From assembly GCA_031258965.1 (NCBI GenBank), contig JAIRMC010000099.1, positions 1 through 64,000 of the forward strand: 64,000 nt of DNA, given 5' to 3'. This DNA comes from Azoarcus sp. (GTDB lineage: Bacteria > Pseudomonadota > Gammaproteobacteria > Burkholderiales > Rhodocyclaceae). The position numbers and the translations under genes were made by a program. This document shows positions 49,278-59,388 of this stretch, piece after piece. The notes beneath the pieces are model-generated. The model saw nothing but the letters and a program-made list of their open reading frames with translations, ran no database searches and was not told the origin of the DNA. Position 1 is the first letter of the stretch, and each line of letters starts with the position of its first letter.

Positions 49278-50648
49278 ATGGAAGACAAGAACATGGCGCG
49301 ATCCCCCGGCGCCGGAAGCGCAAGGCGTCATTCCCAGTTCGTCCTGCTTGGCGAGCGCCGTTTCTGGCCGCTGTTCCTGACGCAATTCCTGGGCGCGTTC
49401 AACGATAACGCCTACAAGAACGCGCTCATGGTGTTGCTGACCTTTGGCACGGTTTACCAGACGGGCATGAAGCCGGAAGTACTGACCAATCTCGCGGCGG
49501 GGCTTTTCATTCTGCCCTTCTTTCTGTTCTCCGCCACCGCCGGGCAGTTGGCGGACAAATTCGACAAGGCGCGGTTGGCGCGCGTGGTCAAGGCGCTGGA
49601 AATCATCATCATCCTGCTCGCCGGGGTGGGGTTTTGGCTGCAAAACCTGGTGGCGCTTCTCGCGGCGCTCTGCCTGCTTGGGCTGCAATCCACCCTCTTT
49701 GGCCCGGTGAAATACGCGATCCTGCCGCAACACCTGCGCGACGATGAACTCGTGGGCGGCAATGCGCTGGTGGAAGCGGGCACCTTTGTTTCCATCCTGC
49801 TCGGCACGCTCGTTGGCGGCTTGCTGGCCGGGTTCGATGGCGGCGTTGCGTGGATCGCCGGCATTTGCCTCGCGGTGGCGCTTGGCGGTTTCTGGGCGAG
49901 TTGCCGCATTCCCGCCGCGCCCGCGCCTGTGCCGGAATTGAAGATCGCGCTCAATCCGCTTTCCGAGACCTGGCATTGCATCGGCTTCGCCCGGCGGGAA
50001 CGCAGCGTTTTCCTTTCCGTCCTGGGCATTTCGTGGTTCTGGGCCTATGGCTCGCTGCTCCTGACGCAACTCCCCGCCTATACCAAGTCGGTGCTTGGCG
50101 GCGGTGAAAGCACGGTGACTTTGCTGCTCACGGCGTTTTCAGCAGGCATCGGGAGCGGATCGCTATTGTGCGACAGGCTCACGCAACGGCGCGGCAAGGC
50201 CGTGGAGCCGGGGCTGGCGCCGCTCGGCGCGCTCGGCATGACTCTTTTCGGCATCGATATCGCGCTCATCCCTTCCGTCGGTAGCATTGGCGCGTTGCCA
50301 CCGTTTGGCGGGCTGCTGCGCGACGCCACCGTCTGGCGGGTTTGCGCCGACCTGTTTTTGCTTGGCGCTTTCGGCGGCATCTACTGCGTGCCGCTCTATG
50401 CGCTCGTGCAACAGCGCAGCCCCGTCGATTGCCGCGCCAGAGTCATTGCCGCCAATAACATTATCAACGCCTTGTTCATGGTGGCGGTGGCGCTCGGCGC
50501 GGGCCTGTTCCTGGATCGTGGCCATGGCATTCCGGCGCTGTTGCTCGGCATGGCGGTTTTGCATGGTCTGGTCACGATCTACATCTTCAGCATTGTGCCG
50601 GAGTTTCTCATTCGCGCGCTGATATGGCTTGGCTTCCGGCGGGAATGA
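49278..50648 (+). CDS. MFS transporter (LplT-like)
   Basis: FWPLFLTQFLGAFNDNAYKNALMVLLTFG; GLQSTLFGPVKYAILPQHLRDDELVGGNALVEAGTFVSILLGTLVGG. Confidence 0.88.
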   Translation: MEDKNMARSPGAGSARRHSQFVLLGERRFWPLFLTQFLGAFNDNAYKNALMVLLTFGTVYQTGMKPEVLTNLAAGLFILPFFLFSATAGQLADKFDKARLARVVKALEIIIILLAGVGFWLQNLVALLAALCLLGLQSTLFGPVKYAILPQHLRDDELVGGNALVEAGTFVSILLGTLVGGLLAGFDGGVAWIAGICLAVALGGFWASCRIPAAPAPVPELKIALNPLSETWHCIGFARRERSVFLSVLGISWFWAYGSLLLTQLPAYTKSVLGGGESTVTLLLTAFSAGIGSGSLLCDRLTQRRGKAVEPGLAPLGALGMTLFGIDIALIPSVGSIGALPPFGGLLRDATVWRVCADLFLLGAFGGIYCVPLYALVQQRSPVDCRARVIAANNIINALFMVAVALGAGLFLDRGHGIPALLLGMAVLHGLVTIYIFSIVPEFLIRALIWLGFRRE

Positions 50649-50958
50649 CATGGCGGCATGAAATCGTCTTCTTTTGATCGCATGCCACGTCAAAAATGGC
50701 TATTACAATGTTGTGAATCGGGCGTCATCGACAGGGACAATGGCAGCTTCCATTTACTGTTCAATAAGAAAAAATAATCGCGTTTGTAGATAAAAATCAG
50801 ATATTAGTATATATTTTGCGGCTTTCCACAGTCGAGTGATAACCATGGACCTTACTGCTGTTTTTTGTCTTGATGCAAGGGCAGGCGTCCGCCAGCCCGA
50901 TGGCGCCGGAGATTCATCGCAACCAAGGCATTCTTCCATCGGGAGACATTGCCATGGA

Positions 50959-52533
50959 ATGCGGAAACACGCCCTGTTGCCCGTATTGGCGTTATCTGTC
51001 TTTCTGGCCGGGTGCGCGGGAAGCCCTTTGCGCAGCTATAACAAGGAATTGGGCAACACTATCTCGATGGTGAATGCTGGCGACGTCAAGGGCGCTCTGG
51101 CACAACTGGAAGCCAACAACGACTCCGTTTTCTCGTCCAGTGATGAAAAAGATGCGAATGGCGGGAAAAAGGAAAAAACGCAGGCGGATTCCATTTTCGG
51201 CAAGGATATCCTGTATTACTTTGAAAAGGGCGAATTATTGCGCCTGGATAACGAATACGAGCGTAGCCGCGATGCCTGGCTGGAGGCCGACGGGATTGTG
51301 CGGATCTGGGAAGACGAGTATCGCGTCAATCCGGCGAAGGTTCTCGGGGATGTCGCTACTTATCTGGTCAGCGACCGCGTGAGCCGTTACGACGGGAACG
51401 ATTACGAAAAGGTTTTCTTGTCCACCAAGCTGATGCTCGATCATGTGATGCTGGGCAATAATGATGATGCGCGCATCGAAATGAAAAAGACATTCGAGCG
51501 CGAAAAACTGATCGAAAGCTTCCGCGAACAGGAATACGAGCGCATCCAGGAAGAAACGGGAAAACAATCCCTGAAATTTTCCGTCGATGACCTGGCCAAG
51601 AACGGCTATCCAGTCGACAAGCTGGACAGTCCGGACGCGCGCGCGCTCAAGAACGGTTACCAGAATGCTTTCGCGCACTATCTTTCCGGTTATTTCTTCG
51701 AGCTGAAAGGCGAACCTTCCCTGGCCGCGCCGGGCTATCGCAATGCCTTGGAACTGCGGCCCGACAGTAAGCTGATCCGGCAAAAAGCAACCGGCAAACT
51801 CGGCGGCAAGCCCGGCCCCGGGAAGGCCGACGTGCTTTTCGTCGTGGAAAGCGGTTTCGCGCCCGCGCTGCGCTCGATCACCATCCCCTTGCCGATTCCG
51901 ATCAACAAGGAAGTCGTCGTCACGCCGCTGTCGTTCCCGGTCATCACCGCCGATACCCGCGCGTATGTGCCGCCTTCCATCACGGTCGGCGCTCAGTCCT
52001 TGCCTGTGGAAACGCTAGTCAATGTCGACGCGCTGGCGCGCAGGCAATTGAAAGACAGGCTGCCCGGCATTATTGGCCGAACCGCCGTTCGCGCCGTAAT
52101 CAAGTCCGCCCTGCAATACCAGGCTAAGAAAAAAGGCGGTGCGCTGGCGGGGTTGGCCGCGACCGTGGCGACCGTGGGGAGCGAGCAGGCGGACGAGCGA
52201 TCCTGGCGGACGCTGCCGGCAAGATTGTCCGTTGCCCGCGCTATCCTGCCTGTTGGGGAGCAGGACATCGAATTCCGTACCCGTAACGGCATCTATCGGG
52301 GCAGGATTAAGATCGAGGACACGATGACCATCGTCCCCATCCGTCTGTCCGGCAATTTCGTCTATGTCGGCCAGCGGGACGCGCAAGGAACGCTTGAAGC
52401 CGCGCCCGATCTAGAAGAAGCCGTGGAAGATGAACCCGTGGACGAAAAACCGGAGGCGGCCAGCAAGCCGTCTGGCGCGGGCGGCCTTTCCGGCATACTG
52501 GGGAGCGGCGCTCGTCCGAAGGTATTACGTTGA
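50959..52533 (+). CDS. COG3014-family lipoprotein
   Basis: MRKHALLPVLALSVFLAGCAGSPLRSYNKELGNTISMVNAGDVKGALAQLEANN; upstream of YcfL and LpoB homologues. Confidence 0.8.
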   Translation: MRKHALLPVLALSVFLAGCAGSPLRSYNKELGNTISMVNAGDVKGALAQLEANNDSVFSSSDEKDANGGKKEKTQADSIFGKDILYYFEKGELLRLDNEYERSRDAWLEADGIVRIWEDEYRVNPAKVLGDVATYLVSDRVSRYDGNDYEKVFLSTKLMLDHVMLGNNDDARIEMKKTFEREKLIESFREQEYERIQEETGKQSLKFSVDDLAKNGYPVDKLDSPDARALKNGYQNAFAHYLSGYFFELKGEPSLAAPGYRNALELRPDSKLIRQKATGKLGGKPGPGKADVLFVVESGFAPALRSITIPLPIPINKEVVVTPLSFPVITADTRAYVPPSITVGAQSLPVETLVNVDALARRQLKDRLPGIIGRTAVRAVIKSALQYQAKKKGGALAGLAATVATVGSEQADERSWRTLPARLSVARAILPVGEQDIEFRTRNGIYRGRIKIEDTMTIVPIRLSGNFVYVGQRDAQGTLEAAPDLEEAVEDEPVDEKPEAASKPSGAGGLSGILGSGARPKVLR

Positions 52534-52636
52534 AATGCGGCGCGCCGCGGACAGGGGAGGCACGAATGCTTTCCCTGTCATGGCGCGCCGGATGCATCGT
52601 ATTGTGTAGACCGATTTTTTTCGCGGAGCCGGAATC

Positions 52637-53068
52637 ATGAAGCAAATGATTTTGACATTTTCTCTCGGCCTTGCCTGCCTGGGCGCCGCCTTGCCTGTCT
52701 ACAGTGACGATGGCGGTTCTATCGCCAGCAAGGTGGAAGAACTGGGCCGGATGGATTACCTCAAGGTGGCCGATCTGCGCGCCGTGCGCCGGGACGGACT
52801 GCTTCGCGTGCAGGCGACGATATCCAACTCGTCCCCTGCCAACCAGCAGCTCCATTACCGTTTCCGCTGGCTCGACAACGACGGCTTCACGGTGTGGGAA
52901 GAAGAACCCTGGAAGCCCGAACTAGTTTATGGAAAACAGGATAAGGTTCTCAACGTGACGGCGCCCACGTTCAAGGCCACCGATTTCAAGTTGGAACTGC
53001 AAAGTCCCAATAATTCGACTTCCGCCGAAAATCCCGGCAACGTCGCCGACAAACCGCCGTACAGATGA
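52637..53068 (+). CDS. YcfL-like (DUF1425) periplasmic protein
   Basis: RRDGLLRVQATISNSSPANQQLHYRFRWLDNDGFTVWEEEPWKPELVYGKQDKVLNVTAPTFKATDFKLEL. Confidence 0.82.
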   Translation: MKQMILTFSLGLACLGAALPVYSDDGGSIASKVEELGRMDYLKVADLRAVRRDGLLRVQATISNSSPANQQLHYRFRWLDNDGFTVWEEEPWKPELVYGKQDKVLNVTAPTFKATDFKLELQSPNNSTSAENPGNVADKPPYR

Positions 53069-53109
53069 CCCGGCCTGTCCGAGTTTCTTCTCAATTTCTG
53101 GAGGGTTTC

Positions 53110-53712
53110 ATGAAGTTTTCCCGTTTTCCCCTTTTGCCCGCGCTGTTGGCGCTTTCCCTGTCCGCTTGCCAGACGCTCAATTCGCCCACGGTCGGTAAGG
53201 GTATCAGTTATGGCGACTCCAAGGCCGTCGAAACGGTGTCGACCGACCTGGGTTCCACCGACATCCAGACGACATCCGAGAAAATGACGCAATCCCTGCT
53301 GCAAACGCCGTTGCTGCAAGACATCATTCGCAAGCGCGGGCTGCTCATGGCCTCGCCGGTCGAGAACAAGACGAGCGAGTATTTCGACACCAAGCTCATT
53401 ACGGATACTGTTCTTTCCCACTTGCAAAAGAATGGGGTGCGTTACGTGATCGCGGGCGACGAGATGCAAAACCAGGTCGATGAGTTGCGCCGCCAGAATC
53501 AGAGCGGCCTGTACAAGAAAAGCTCGGCCGCGAAAGTCGGTAACATGCAGGGCGCGCAATACCGGCTCGATGGCAGTGTTTCTTCCATCACAAAGCGCGG
53601 TTCCGGTGTCAAGGACGTGTATTACAAGATCAATATGCGCCTGATCGAGATTGAAAGCGGTATCGTCGAGTGGTCTGACGAGAAGGAAATCCGCAAGGTT
53701 CTCAATTACTGA
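53110..53712 (+). CDS. lpoB: Penicillin-binding protein activator LpoB
   Basis: Lipobox LSLSACQTL; LMASPVENKTSEYFDTKLITDTVLSHLQKNG; QYRLDGSVSSITKRGSGVKDVYYKINMRLIE. Confidence 0.88.
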   Translation: MKFSRFPLLPALLALSLSACQTLNSPTVGKGISYGDSKAVETVSTDLGSTDIQTTSEKMTQSLLQTPLLQDIIRKRGLLMASPVENKTSEYFDTKLITDTVLSHLQKNGVRYVIAGDEMQNQVDELRRQNQSGLYKKSSAAKVGNMQGAQYRLDGSVSSITKRGSGVKDVYYKINMRLIEIESGIVEWSDEKEIRKVLNY

Positions 53713-53774
53713 TAGGGGTGTCCCGCATCCCGGAGCCGTGCAATTCTTCCGGGACCGGCAGATGTTTCTCTCTT

Positions 53775-53804
53775 GCCTCCACGGCCTGGCGGTCGTGGAG
53801 GCAT
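53775..53804. terminator. Terminator hairpin between convergent lpoB and phnM
   Basis: TGCCTCCACG-N10-CGTGGAGGCA. Confidence 0.7.
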
Positions 53805-53827
53805 GTGTTTCTGGAAACGCCGGTTGA

Positions 53828-54970
53828 TCAGAACACGCGTTCCCCTTGTTTCCAGACTTGCCGGATGACCGGATGGCCTTCATGGTTGCGCATCTGGATC
53901 AAGTCGGCGCGCAAACCGGCTTTGATCTCGCCCCGGTCGCCGAGGCCGACGGCCTGCGCGGGGGTTCGGCTCACGGTGTTGATGGCGGAAGAAAGGGTGA
54001 AGCCCGGCATTTCGGCAAGCCTCAGCGCGGCGTGCAGCAGGCTTGATGGGTAATAGTCGCTGGAGAGAATGTCGAGTACGCCTTCCCCAGCCAGGGCGCT
54101 CACCGGGACATTGCCCGAATGGGAACCGCCTCGCACGAGATTGGGCGCGCCCATCAGCACTTTCAGACCTTTTTGGCGTGAGGCCCGGGCGGCTTCCAGC
54201 GTTGTCGGGAATTCGGCGATGGCCATGCCCAAAGCGGCGGATTCTTCCGCATGCGCTGTTGTTGCGTCGTCGTGGCTGGCGAGCGGCAATCGCAGGACGG
54301 TGCAGTGCGCGGCAATGGCTTTTCTCTGGCGGTCGCTGTTTTGCCGCGCCTTGTGGCTTTGGATGACGATCAATTCTTCCATTTCGTCGTCGTTGAGGCC
54401 GTATTTCCCTTTGTAGTAGACGCGGTATTTGTCGAGACTCACGAACTGACGCTGGCTGGGCGAGTGATCCATGATGGAGACGAGCGATAGGCGCGGATGA
54501 CGGCAAAGGTGATTGAAGATGCCCATTGTTTCCGGGTGCACGACTTCGCAGCGCAAGTGCAGCCGGTGTTCCGCGCGGATGAGGCCGTGTTGCGCGGCGT
54601 GATCCACGGCTTCCAGCATCGGCATGAGGTTGGCGAGCCGCTGGCCGCGGCGGTGGATTTCGCCGATGGAGATCGCGTCGAATACCGTGGTGATGCCGGA
54701 GGCAATGACCTGCGCGTCGTGAGTGAGGGCGGCGGAAAGCGGCGGCCAGTCGACGCCGGGGCGCGGACTCATGTGCCTTTCCAGGTTGTCGGTGTGCAGT
54801 TCGATCAGTCCGGGCAGGAGATGGTCGCCTTCCAGATCCTGCGCGTTCGGCAGGACGCTCGGGGCGGTGTCGAGATCGGCGATCCGACCGCCGCGGATGG
54901 CGACCGATCCCGTGAAGACTTCTTCCGCGGTCACGACGCGGGCGTTGTTCAGAATGATTTCATGCGGCAT
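53828..54970 (-). CDS. phnM: Alpha-D-ribose 1-methylphosphonate 5-triphosphate diphosphatase
   Basis: LPGLIELHTDNLERHMSPRPGVDWPPLSAALTHDAQVIASGITTVFDA; LSSDYYPSSLLHAALRLAE. Confidence 0.95.
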   Translation of the reverse strand: MPHEIILNNARVVTAEEVFTGSVAIRGGRIADLDTAPSVLPNAQDLEGDHLLPGLIELHTDNLERHMSPRPGVDWPPLSAALTHDAQVIASGITTVFDAISIGEIHRRGQRLANLMPMLEAVDHAAQHGLIRAEHRLHLRCEVVHPETMGIFNHLCRHPRLSLVSIMDHSPSQRQFVSLDKYRVYYKGKYGLNDDEMEELIVIQSHKARQNSDRQRKAIAAHCTVLRLPLASHDDATTAHAEESAALGMAIAEFPTTLEAARASRQKGLKVLMGAPNLVRGGSHSGNVPVSALAGEGVLDILSSDYYPSSLLHAALRLAEMPGFTLSSAINTVSRTPAQAVGLGDRGEIKAGLRADLIQMRNHEGHPVIRQVWKQGERVF

Positions 54971-55682
54971 GGAAAGATTCTCCTCCGGTATGCGCGCGGG
55001 CGCTCTCCAGATTCAAGAAGCGGCTGGCGATGGCCTCGCGCGCCGAGCGGTCATGGAAGATGCCGATGATGGCGCTGTCCGCCGCCTTGGCTTCCGCGAT
55101 CAGATCCAGCACCACTTGGCGGTTCGTTTCGTCCAGGGAAGCGGTGGGTTCGTCGACAAGGAGCAGCGGCCAGGGTGCGATGAAGCCGCGCGCGATGTTG
55201 ATGCGTTGCTGCTCGCCGCCCGAAAAAGTGCCCGGTGCGAGATGCCAAAGCCGTTCGGGAATGTTGAGGCGCGTGAGCAGGGCTTCCGCCTTTGATTGCG
55301 CCGTCTTTCTTGCGCAGCCGCGCAGGAGCGCCGGTTCCATGACTACGTCCAGCGCCGTCACGCGCGGGATGACGCGCAGGAACTGGCTTACATAGCCTAT
55401 TGTGTGCCGCCGCAGCGCCAGGGTTTGCCGGGGTTCAGCGCCGGCCATTTCCAGCCATTCGCCGCCGTGCCGGATGCGGATGCTGCCGCGGGACGCGAGG
55501 TAGTTGCCGTAGAGGATGCGCATGAGCGTGGATTTGCCCGCGCCGGAATGACCGGAAAGCACGAGGCACTCGCCGGGGAAAAGCGCGAAACTGATGCTCT
55601 CCAGCACGGTGAGCACGGCGCTTTGCGCTTGATGCAGCACGAAACGCTTGCCGATGCCGGAGACCTTGAGAATTGCGTCCAT
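54960..55682 (-). CDS. phnL: Phosphonate C-P lyase system protein PhnL (ABC ATPase)
   Basis: LVLSGHSGAGKSTLMRILYGNYLASRGSI; TFSGGEQQRINIARGFIAPWPLLLVDEPTASLDETNRQVV. Confidence 0.95.
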   Translation of the reverse strand: MDAILKVSGIGKRFVLHQAQSAVLTVLESISFALFPGECLVLSGHSGAGKSTLMRILYGNYLASRGSIRIRHGGEWLEMAGAEPRQTLALRRHTIGYVSQFLRVIPRVTALDVVMEPALLRGCARKTAQSKAEALLTRLNIPERLWHLAPGTFSGGEQQRINIARGFIAPWPLLLVDEPTASLDETNRQVVLDLIAEAKAADSAIIGIFHDRSAREAIASRFLNLESARAHTGGESFHAA

Positions 55683-55685
55683 GCG

Positions 55686-56573
55686 TCACACTTTCAAAAT
55701 GGAAGAGACCAGCAACTGGGTGTAAGGGTGTTGCGGGTCGTCGAGAATCTGGTCGGTGAGACCGGCTTCGACGATGCGGGAGCGGCGCATGACCATCAGG
55801 CGGTCGGCGAGCAGTCTGGCTACCGCCAGGTCGTGCGTCACCAGCACGACGGAGAGCTTCAGTTCGCGCACTAGATTCCTGAGCAGGTCGAGAATGCGCG
55901 CCTGCACGGAGACATCCAGCCCGCCGGTCGGCTCGTCCATGAACACGAGCCGGGGGAAGGAGACGAGATTGCGGGCGATTTGCAGGCGCTGCCGCATGCC
56001 GCCGGAAAAACTCCCCGGCGTATCGTCGATGCGGGCAGGCTCGATTTCCACATGGCGGAGCCAGTCGAGCGCCGCTTGCCGCAGCTTGCCGTAATGGCGC
56101 GCGCCTTGCGCCATCAACCGCTCGCCGATGTTGGCCCCGGCGGAGACCGACATGCGCAGGCCGTCGCGCGGGTTTTGTTCGACGAAGCCCCATTCGGTGC
56201 GCAGGAGGGTGCGGCGGCGGGATTCTCCAACCGCGTGCACGTCGAGCCAGTCTTTGCCGTCGTGGTAGCGCACATGGCCCGCTTCCGGCAGCAGGCGCCC
56301 GGAAAGCGCGGCGAGCAGGGTCGATTTGCCGGAGCCGGATTCGCCCGCCAGCCCCAGTACTTCGCCGGGATAGAGGGTGAATGAGACATCCTGGCAGCCC
56401 TGTTCCGGGCCGAAGAGGCGCGTTACATGTTCCGCTTGCAGCAAAGGGGATTCCGCCGCCCATGCTGGGCGTGGCGTCGTGGCTTCGGAAAAGTTTTCCG
56501 GGGAGTCTTCGTCGGCGTCCGCCCGCCGCCGCGCGCGGGATTCCAACAGCGTGTCGCAGGATAAGGCGCTCAT
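55686..56573 (-). CDS. phnK: Phosphonate C-P lyase system protein PhnK (ABC ATPase)
   Basis: [60 protein letters not shown]. Confidence 0.95.
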   Translation of the reverse strand: MSALSCDTLLESRARRRADADEDSPENFSEATTPRPAWAAESPLLQAEHVTRLFGPEQGCQDVSFTLYPGEVLGLAGESGSGKSTLLAALSGRLLPEAGHVRYHDGKDWLDVHAVGESRRRTLLRTEWGFVEQNPRDGLRMSVSAGANIGERLMAQGARHYGKLRQAALDWLRHVEIEPARIDDTPGSFSGGMRQRLQIARNLVSFPRLVFMDEPTGGLDVSVQARILDLLRNLVRELKLSVVLVTHDLAVARLLADRLMVMRRSRIVEAGLTDQILDDPQHPYTQLLVSSILKV

Positions 56574-57445
56574 GTCGTCTTTTCTCCCACCGCCGCGCGC
56601 GTCTCGCACCAGTCTGTATCCGAACAGACGTAGCGGCGCGTGCCCTGGTCATCGACGATCAATTCGTCCAGATAGCTCTCCGTGCTGCCACAGATGGCGC
56701 AGGCGCTTTCCCAGCGCGGAATCTCGAATGGATGATCCTCGAAATCCAGGCTCACGACGCGGGTGTAGGGCGGCAATGCGTAGAGCCGCTTCTCCCGGCC
56801 CGCGCCGAAAAGCAGGAGAGCCGGATTCATGTGCAGCTTGGGATTGTCGAAGCGTGGAATCGGCGAAGGGTCCATGACGTAGCGGCCATTGACTTCCACC
56901 GGGTAGGCATAGCGGGTGGCGATGCGCCCGTGCCGGACGATGTCTTCGTAGAGTTTGACGTGCATGACGCCATAGTCGCCCAGGGCGTGCATGGCGGCGG
57001 TCTCGGATTCGGAAGGTTCGATGAAACGCAGCGGCTCGGGAATCGGCACCTGAAAGACCAGTATCTGTCCGTTCTGGAGTGGTGTTTCTGGAATTCGGTG
57101 GCGCGTCTGGATGATCGTGGCCTCTGTCGTGCGGGTGGCGCTGGCAACGCCAGCCACTTGCTTGAAGAAATTGCGGATGGAAACCGCATTGGTGGTGTCG
57201 TCCGCGCCTTGGTCGATGACCTTCAGCACATCGTCCAGTCCTAGAATAGAAGCCGTCGCCTGAATACCGCCAGTGCCCCATCCGTAGGGCATCGGCATCT
57301 CGCGTCCGCCGAAGGGCACCTGGAAGCCCGGAATGGCCACCGCTTTCAAAAGGCCGCGACGGATGGCGCGCTTGGTGGTTTCATCCAAGTAGGCAAAGTT
57401 GTAGCCCGGCATTCCCGTGGATGGCAATTCATGTTGCAAGGTCAT
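56570..57445 (-). CDS. phnJ: Alpha-D-ribose 1-methylphosphonate 5-phosphate C-P lyase
   Basis: YNFAYLDETTKRAIRRGLLKAVAIPGFQVPFGGREMPMPYGWGTGGIQ; CAICGSTESYLDELIVDDQG. Confidence 0.97.
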   Translation of the reverse strand: MTLQHELPSTGMPGYNFAYLDETTKRAIRRGLLKAVAIPGFQVPFGGREMPMPYGWGTGGIQATASILGLDDVLKVIDQGADDTTNAVSIRNFFKQVAGVASATRTTEATIIQTRHRIPETPLQNGQILVFQVPIPEPLRFIEPSESETAAMHALGDYGVMHVKLYEDIVRHGRIATRYAYPVEVNGRYVMDPSPIPRFDNPKLHMNPALLLFGAGREKRLYALPPYTRVVSLDFEDHPFEIPRWESACAICGSTESYLDELIVDDQGTRRYVCSDTDWCETRAAVGEKTT

Positions 57446-58626
57446 GAGTGGGTTTCCTCCAGTGTGTCGTGTGCTTCGCCGTGCGCGGCATCCGCGTGGG
57501 CGGGGCGCGGGCCGGGCGTTTGCGCATTCAGGTATTCACGGCGCAAAGTGCGGATCAAATCCAGTTCCGACTGGAAATCGACGTAATGCGGCAATTTCAG
57601 GTGCGAGACGAAGCCTGCGGCTTCGACGTTGTCGCAATGCGCCAGCACGAACTCCTCCTGCTGTGCGGGCGCGCCGGCCTCCTCGCCGTATTCCCCGGCG
57701 CGCAGGGCGCGGTCGATCAGCGCCATTGCCATCGCCTTGCGCTCTGCCTGGCCGAAGGCAAGACCATAGCCGCGCGTGAATTGCGGCGGCTGACCACGCC
57801 CGCCCACGAATTGGTTGAGCATTTCGCATTCGCTCACTTCGATTTCACCCGTTGGCACGGGGAATGGCAATTCTTCCGTCTCCAGCCAGACATCGACGCG
57901 GCCAATGCGAATCTCCCCGGCAAACGGATGATTGCGCCCATAGCCGCGCTGCGTGGAATAGCCCAGCGCCAGCAGGAAGCCTTCATCGCCCCGCGCCAGG
58001 ATTTGCAGGCGTTTTGCGCGCGCGGCGGGAAAGGAGATCGGCTCGCGGGTAATATCGGGCGGCGGTGCGGACACGGGCGCGCCGTTCGGCGAGCCTGCTT
58101 CCTCCACTAGTCCTTCCCGCGCCAGCAGGTGCATGACGTGCGGTACGGCGTCTCCCTCCGGCGCGCTCGCCGAAGCGGCGGGCGGCGGGGCGTCCATCCT
58201 GGGCGCTGGATATTCGCCCTCGGCGAGCAGGGCGAAATCGAGCAGGCGATGCGTGTAATCGAAGGTCGCGCCCAAGCGTTGTCCGCCAGGGAGATCTTTG
58301 TAGCTTGCCGAGATGCGCCGCTCGATGCGCATCTCGCCGGTATCGAGCGGACGGCTGCCGCAAAAGCGCGGCAGGGTGGTGCGATAGGCGCGCAGCAAAA
58401 AGACGGCCTCGACCAGATCGCCCGCCGCCTGTTTCAAGGCGAGCGCCGCCAGTCCGGGGTCGTGGAGCGCGCCTTCGCTCATGACGCGCGCAACCGCCAG
58501 GAACATCTGTTCACGAATCTGCGAGACGGCAAGCTCCGGCGCTTCGGGATTACCGCGGCGTTTATGGGCGAGCAGACGATGCGCATTTTCGATGGCCCGT
58601 TCGCCGCCCTTGACGGCAACATACAT
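57442..58626 (-). CDS. phnI: C-P lyase complex subunit PhnI
   Basis: MYVAVKGGERAIENAHRLLAHKRRG; GYSTQRGYGRNHPFAGEIRIG; HCDNVEAAGFVSHLKLPHYVDFQSELDLIRTLR. Confidence 0.96.
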   Translation of the reverse strand: MYVAVKGGERAIENAHRLLAHKRRGNPEAPELAVSQIREQMFLAVARVMSEGALHDPGLAALALKQAAGDLVEAVFLLRAYRTTLPRFCGSRPLDTGEMRIERRISASYKDLPGGQRLGATFDYTHRLLDFALLAEGEYPAPRMDAPPPAASASAPEGDAVPHVMHLLAREGLVEEAGSPNGAPVSAPPPDITREPISFPAARAKRLQILARGDEGFLLALGYSTQRGYGRNHPFAGEIRIGRVDVWLETEELPFPVPTGEIEVSECEMLNQFVGGRGQPPQFTRGYGLAFGQAERKAMAMALIDRALRAGEYGEEAGAPAQQEEFVLAHCDNVEAAGFVSHLKLPHYVDFQSELDLIRTLRREYLNAQTPGPRPAHADAAHGEAHDTLEETHS

Positions 58627-59388
58627 TCAGGCGTCCTCCCTTGGAATTTTCCGTCGCCTTTCCGTGCGTGGCGCTTTGTGGGCGGTCTTGTCGTCTTCCC
58701 TGTGCAGGATGCGGCGCAAAACTTGGGCATATTCATCGGAGTATTGCGTGTGCGTGGTGCGCGGCAATCCCATCAGGCGTTCTCCCGCCGTGAAAAAGAT
58801 GTCCAGTCCAAGCGGAAAGGCATTGCGTTTTTCCCGCGCCTGCCAGAATGCTTCGGCCAGTGGTAGAAAAACGCGGTGTTCGAGCGGGATGCCCGGCCCG
58901 CGCCAGAGCATCGGCGCGCCGCCCGTGAGCCTGGGCAGTTGGACGATGAGCGTGCAGGAGCGATCCGGCCTGCGGATGTCGCCCACGCTGAATTCGCGCA
59001 ATGACGTCGTGTCATGCGCCGCTTCGCCGTCGAGCACGGCCAGCGCCGCTTCCGGGCGATGCGCCGTGATCGGGCAATTGCAGTGGAAGATGAGATTGGC
59101 GCGCAGGGCGGGATGATCGAGCCTTGGCGAAATCCACACCGGCGTGTCGGCGTCCGCGAGCGCAAGCAGCAAGGCGTAACTTGCGCCGTGCAATCCCGCG
59201 ATCTGCCTGCCTGCCGTCAGAAGCCGCTCCTTGCCAGGCTCGCTCATTACCGTGAGCGCGGCGCGAAAAACTTGCTGAGCATCCCGGACGGGATCGGGAA
59301 AACCCGGTTCGAGTCCAGATCCCGCGAATGGCAATTTCGCGGCGGACGGCAATCGACTGTCCTTTGTCGTCGGAACCTCAGGCAACAT
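58627..59388 (-). CDS. phnH: C-P lyase complex subunit PhnH
   Basis: LEPGFPDPVRDAQQVFRAALTVMSEPGKERLL; LPRLTGGAPMLWRGPGI. Confidence 0.93.
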   Translation of the reverse strand: MLPEVPTTKDSRLPSAAKLPFAGSGLEPGFPDPVRDAQQVFRAALTVMSEPGKERLLTAGRQIAGLHGASYALLLALADADTPVWISPRLDHPALRANLIFHCNCPITAHRPEAALAVLDGEAAHDTTSLREFSVGDIRRPDRSCTLIVQLPRLTGGAPMLWRGPGIPLEHRVFLPLAEAFWQAREKRNAFPLGLDIFFTAGERLMGLPRTTHTQYSDEYAQVLRRILHREDDKTAHKAPRTERRRKIPREDA

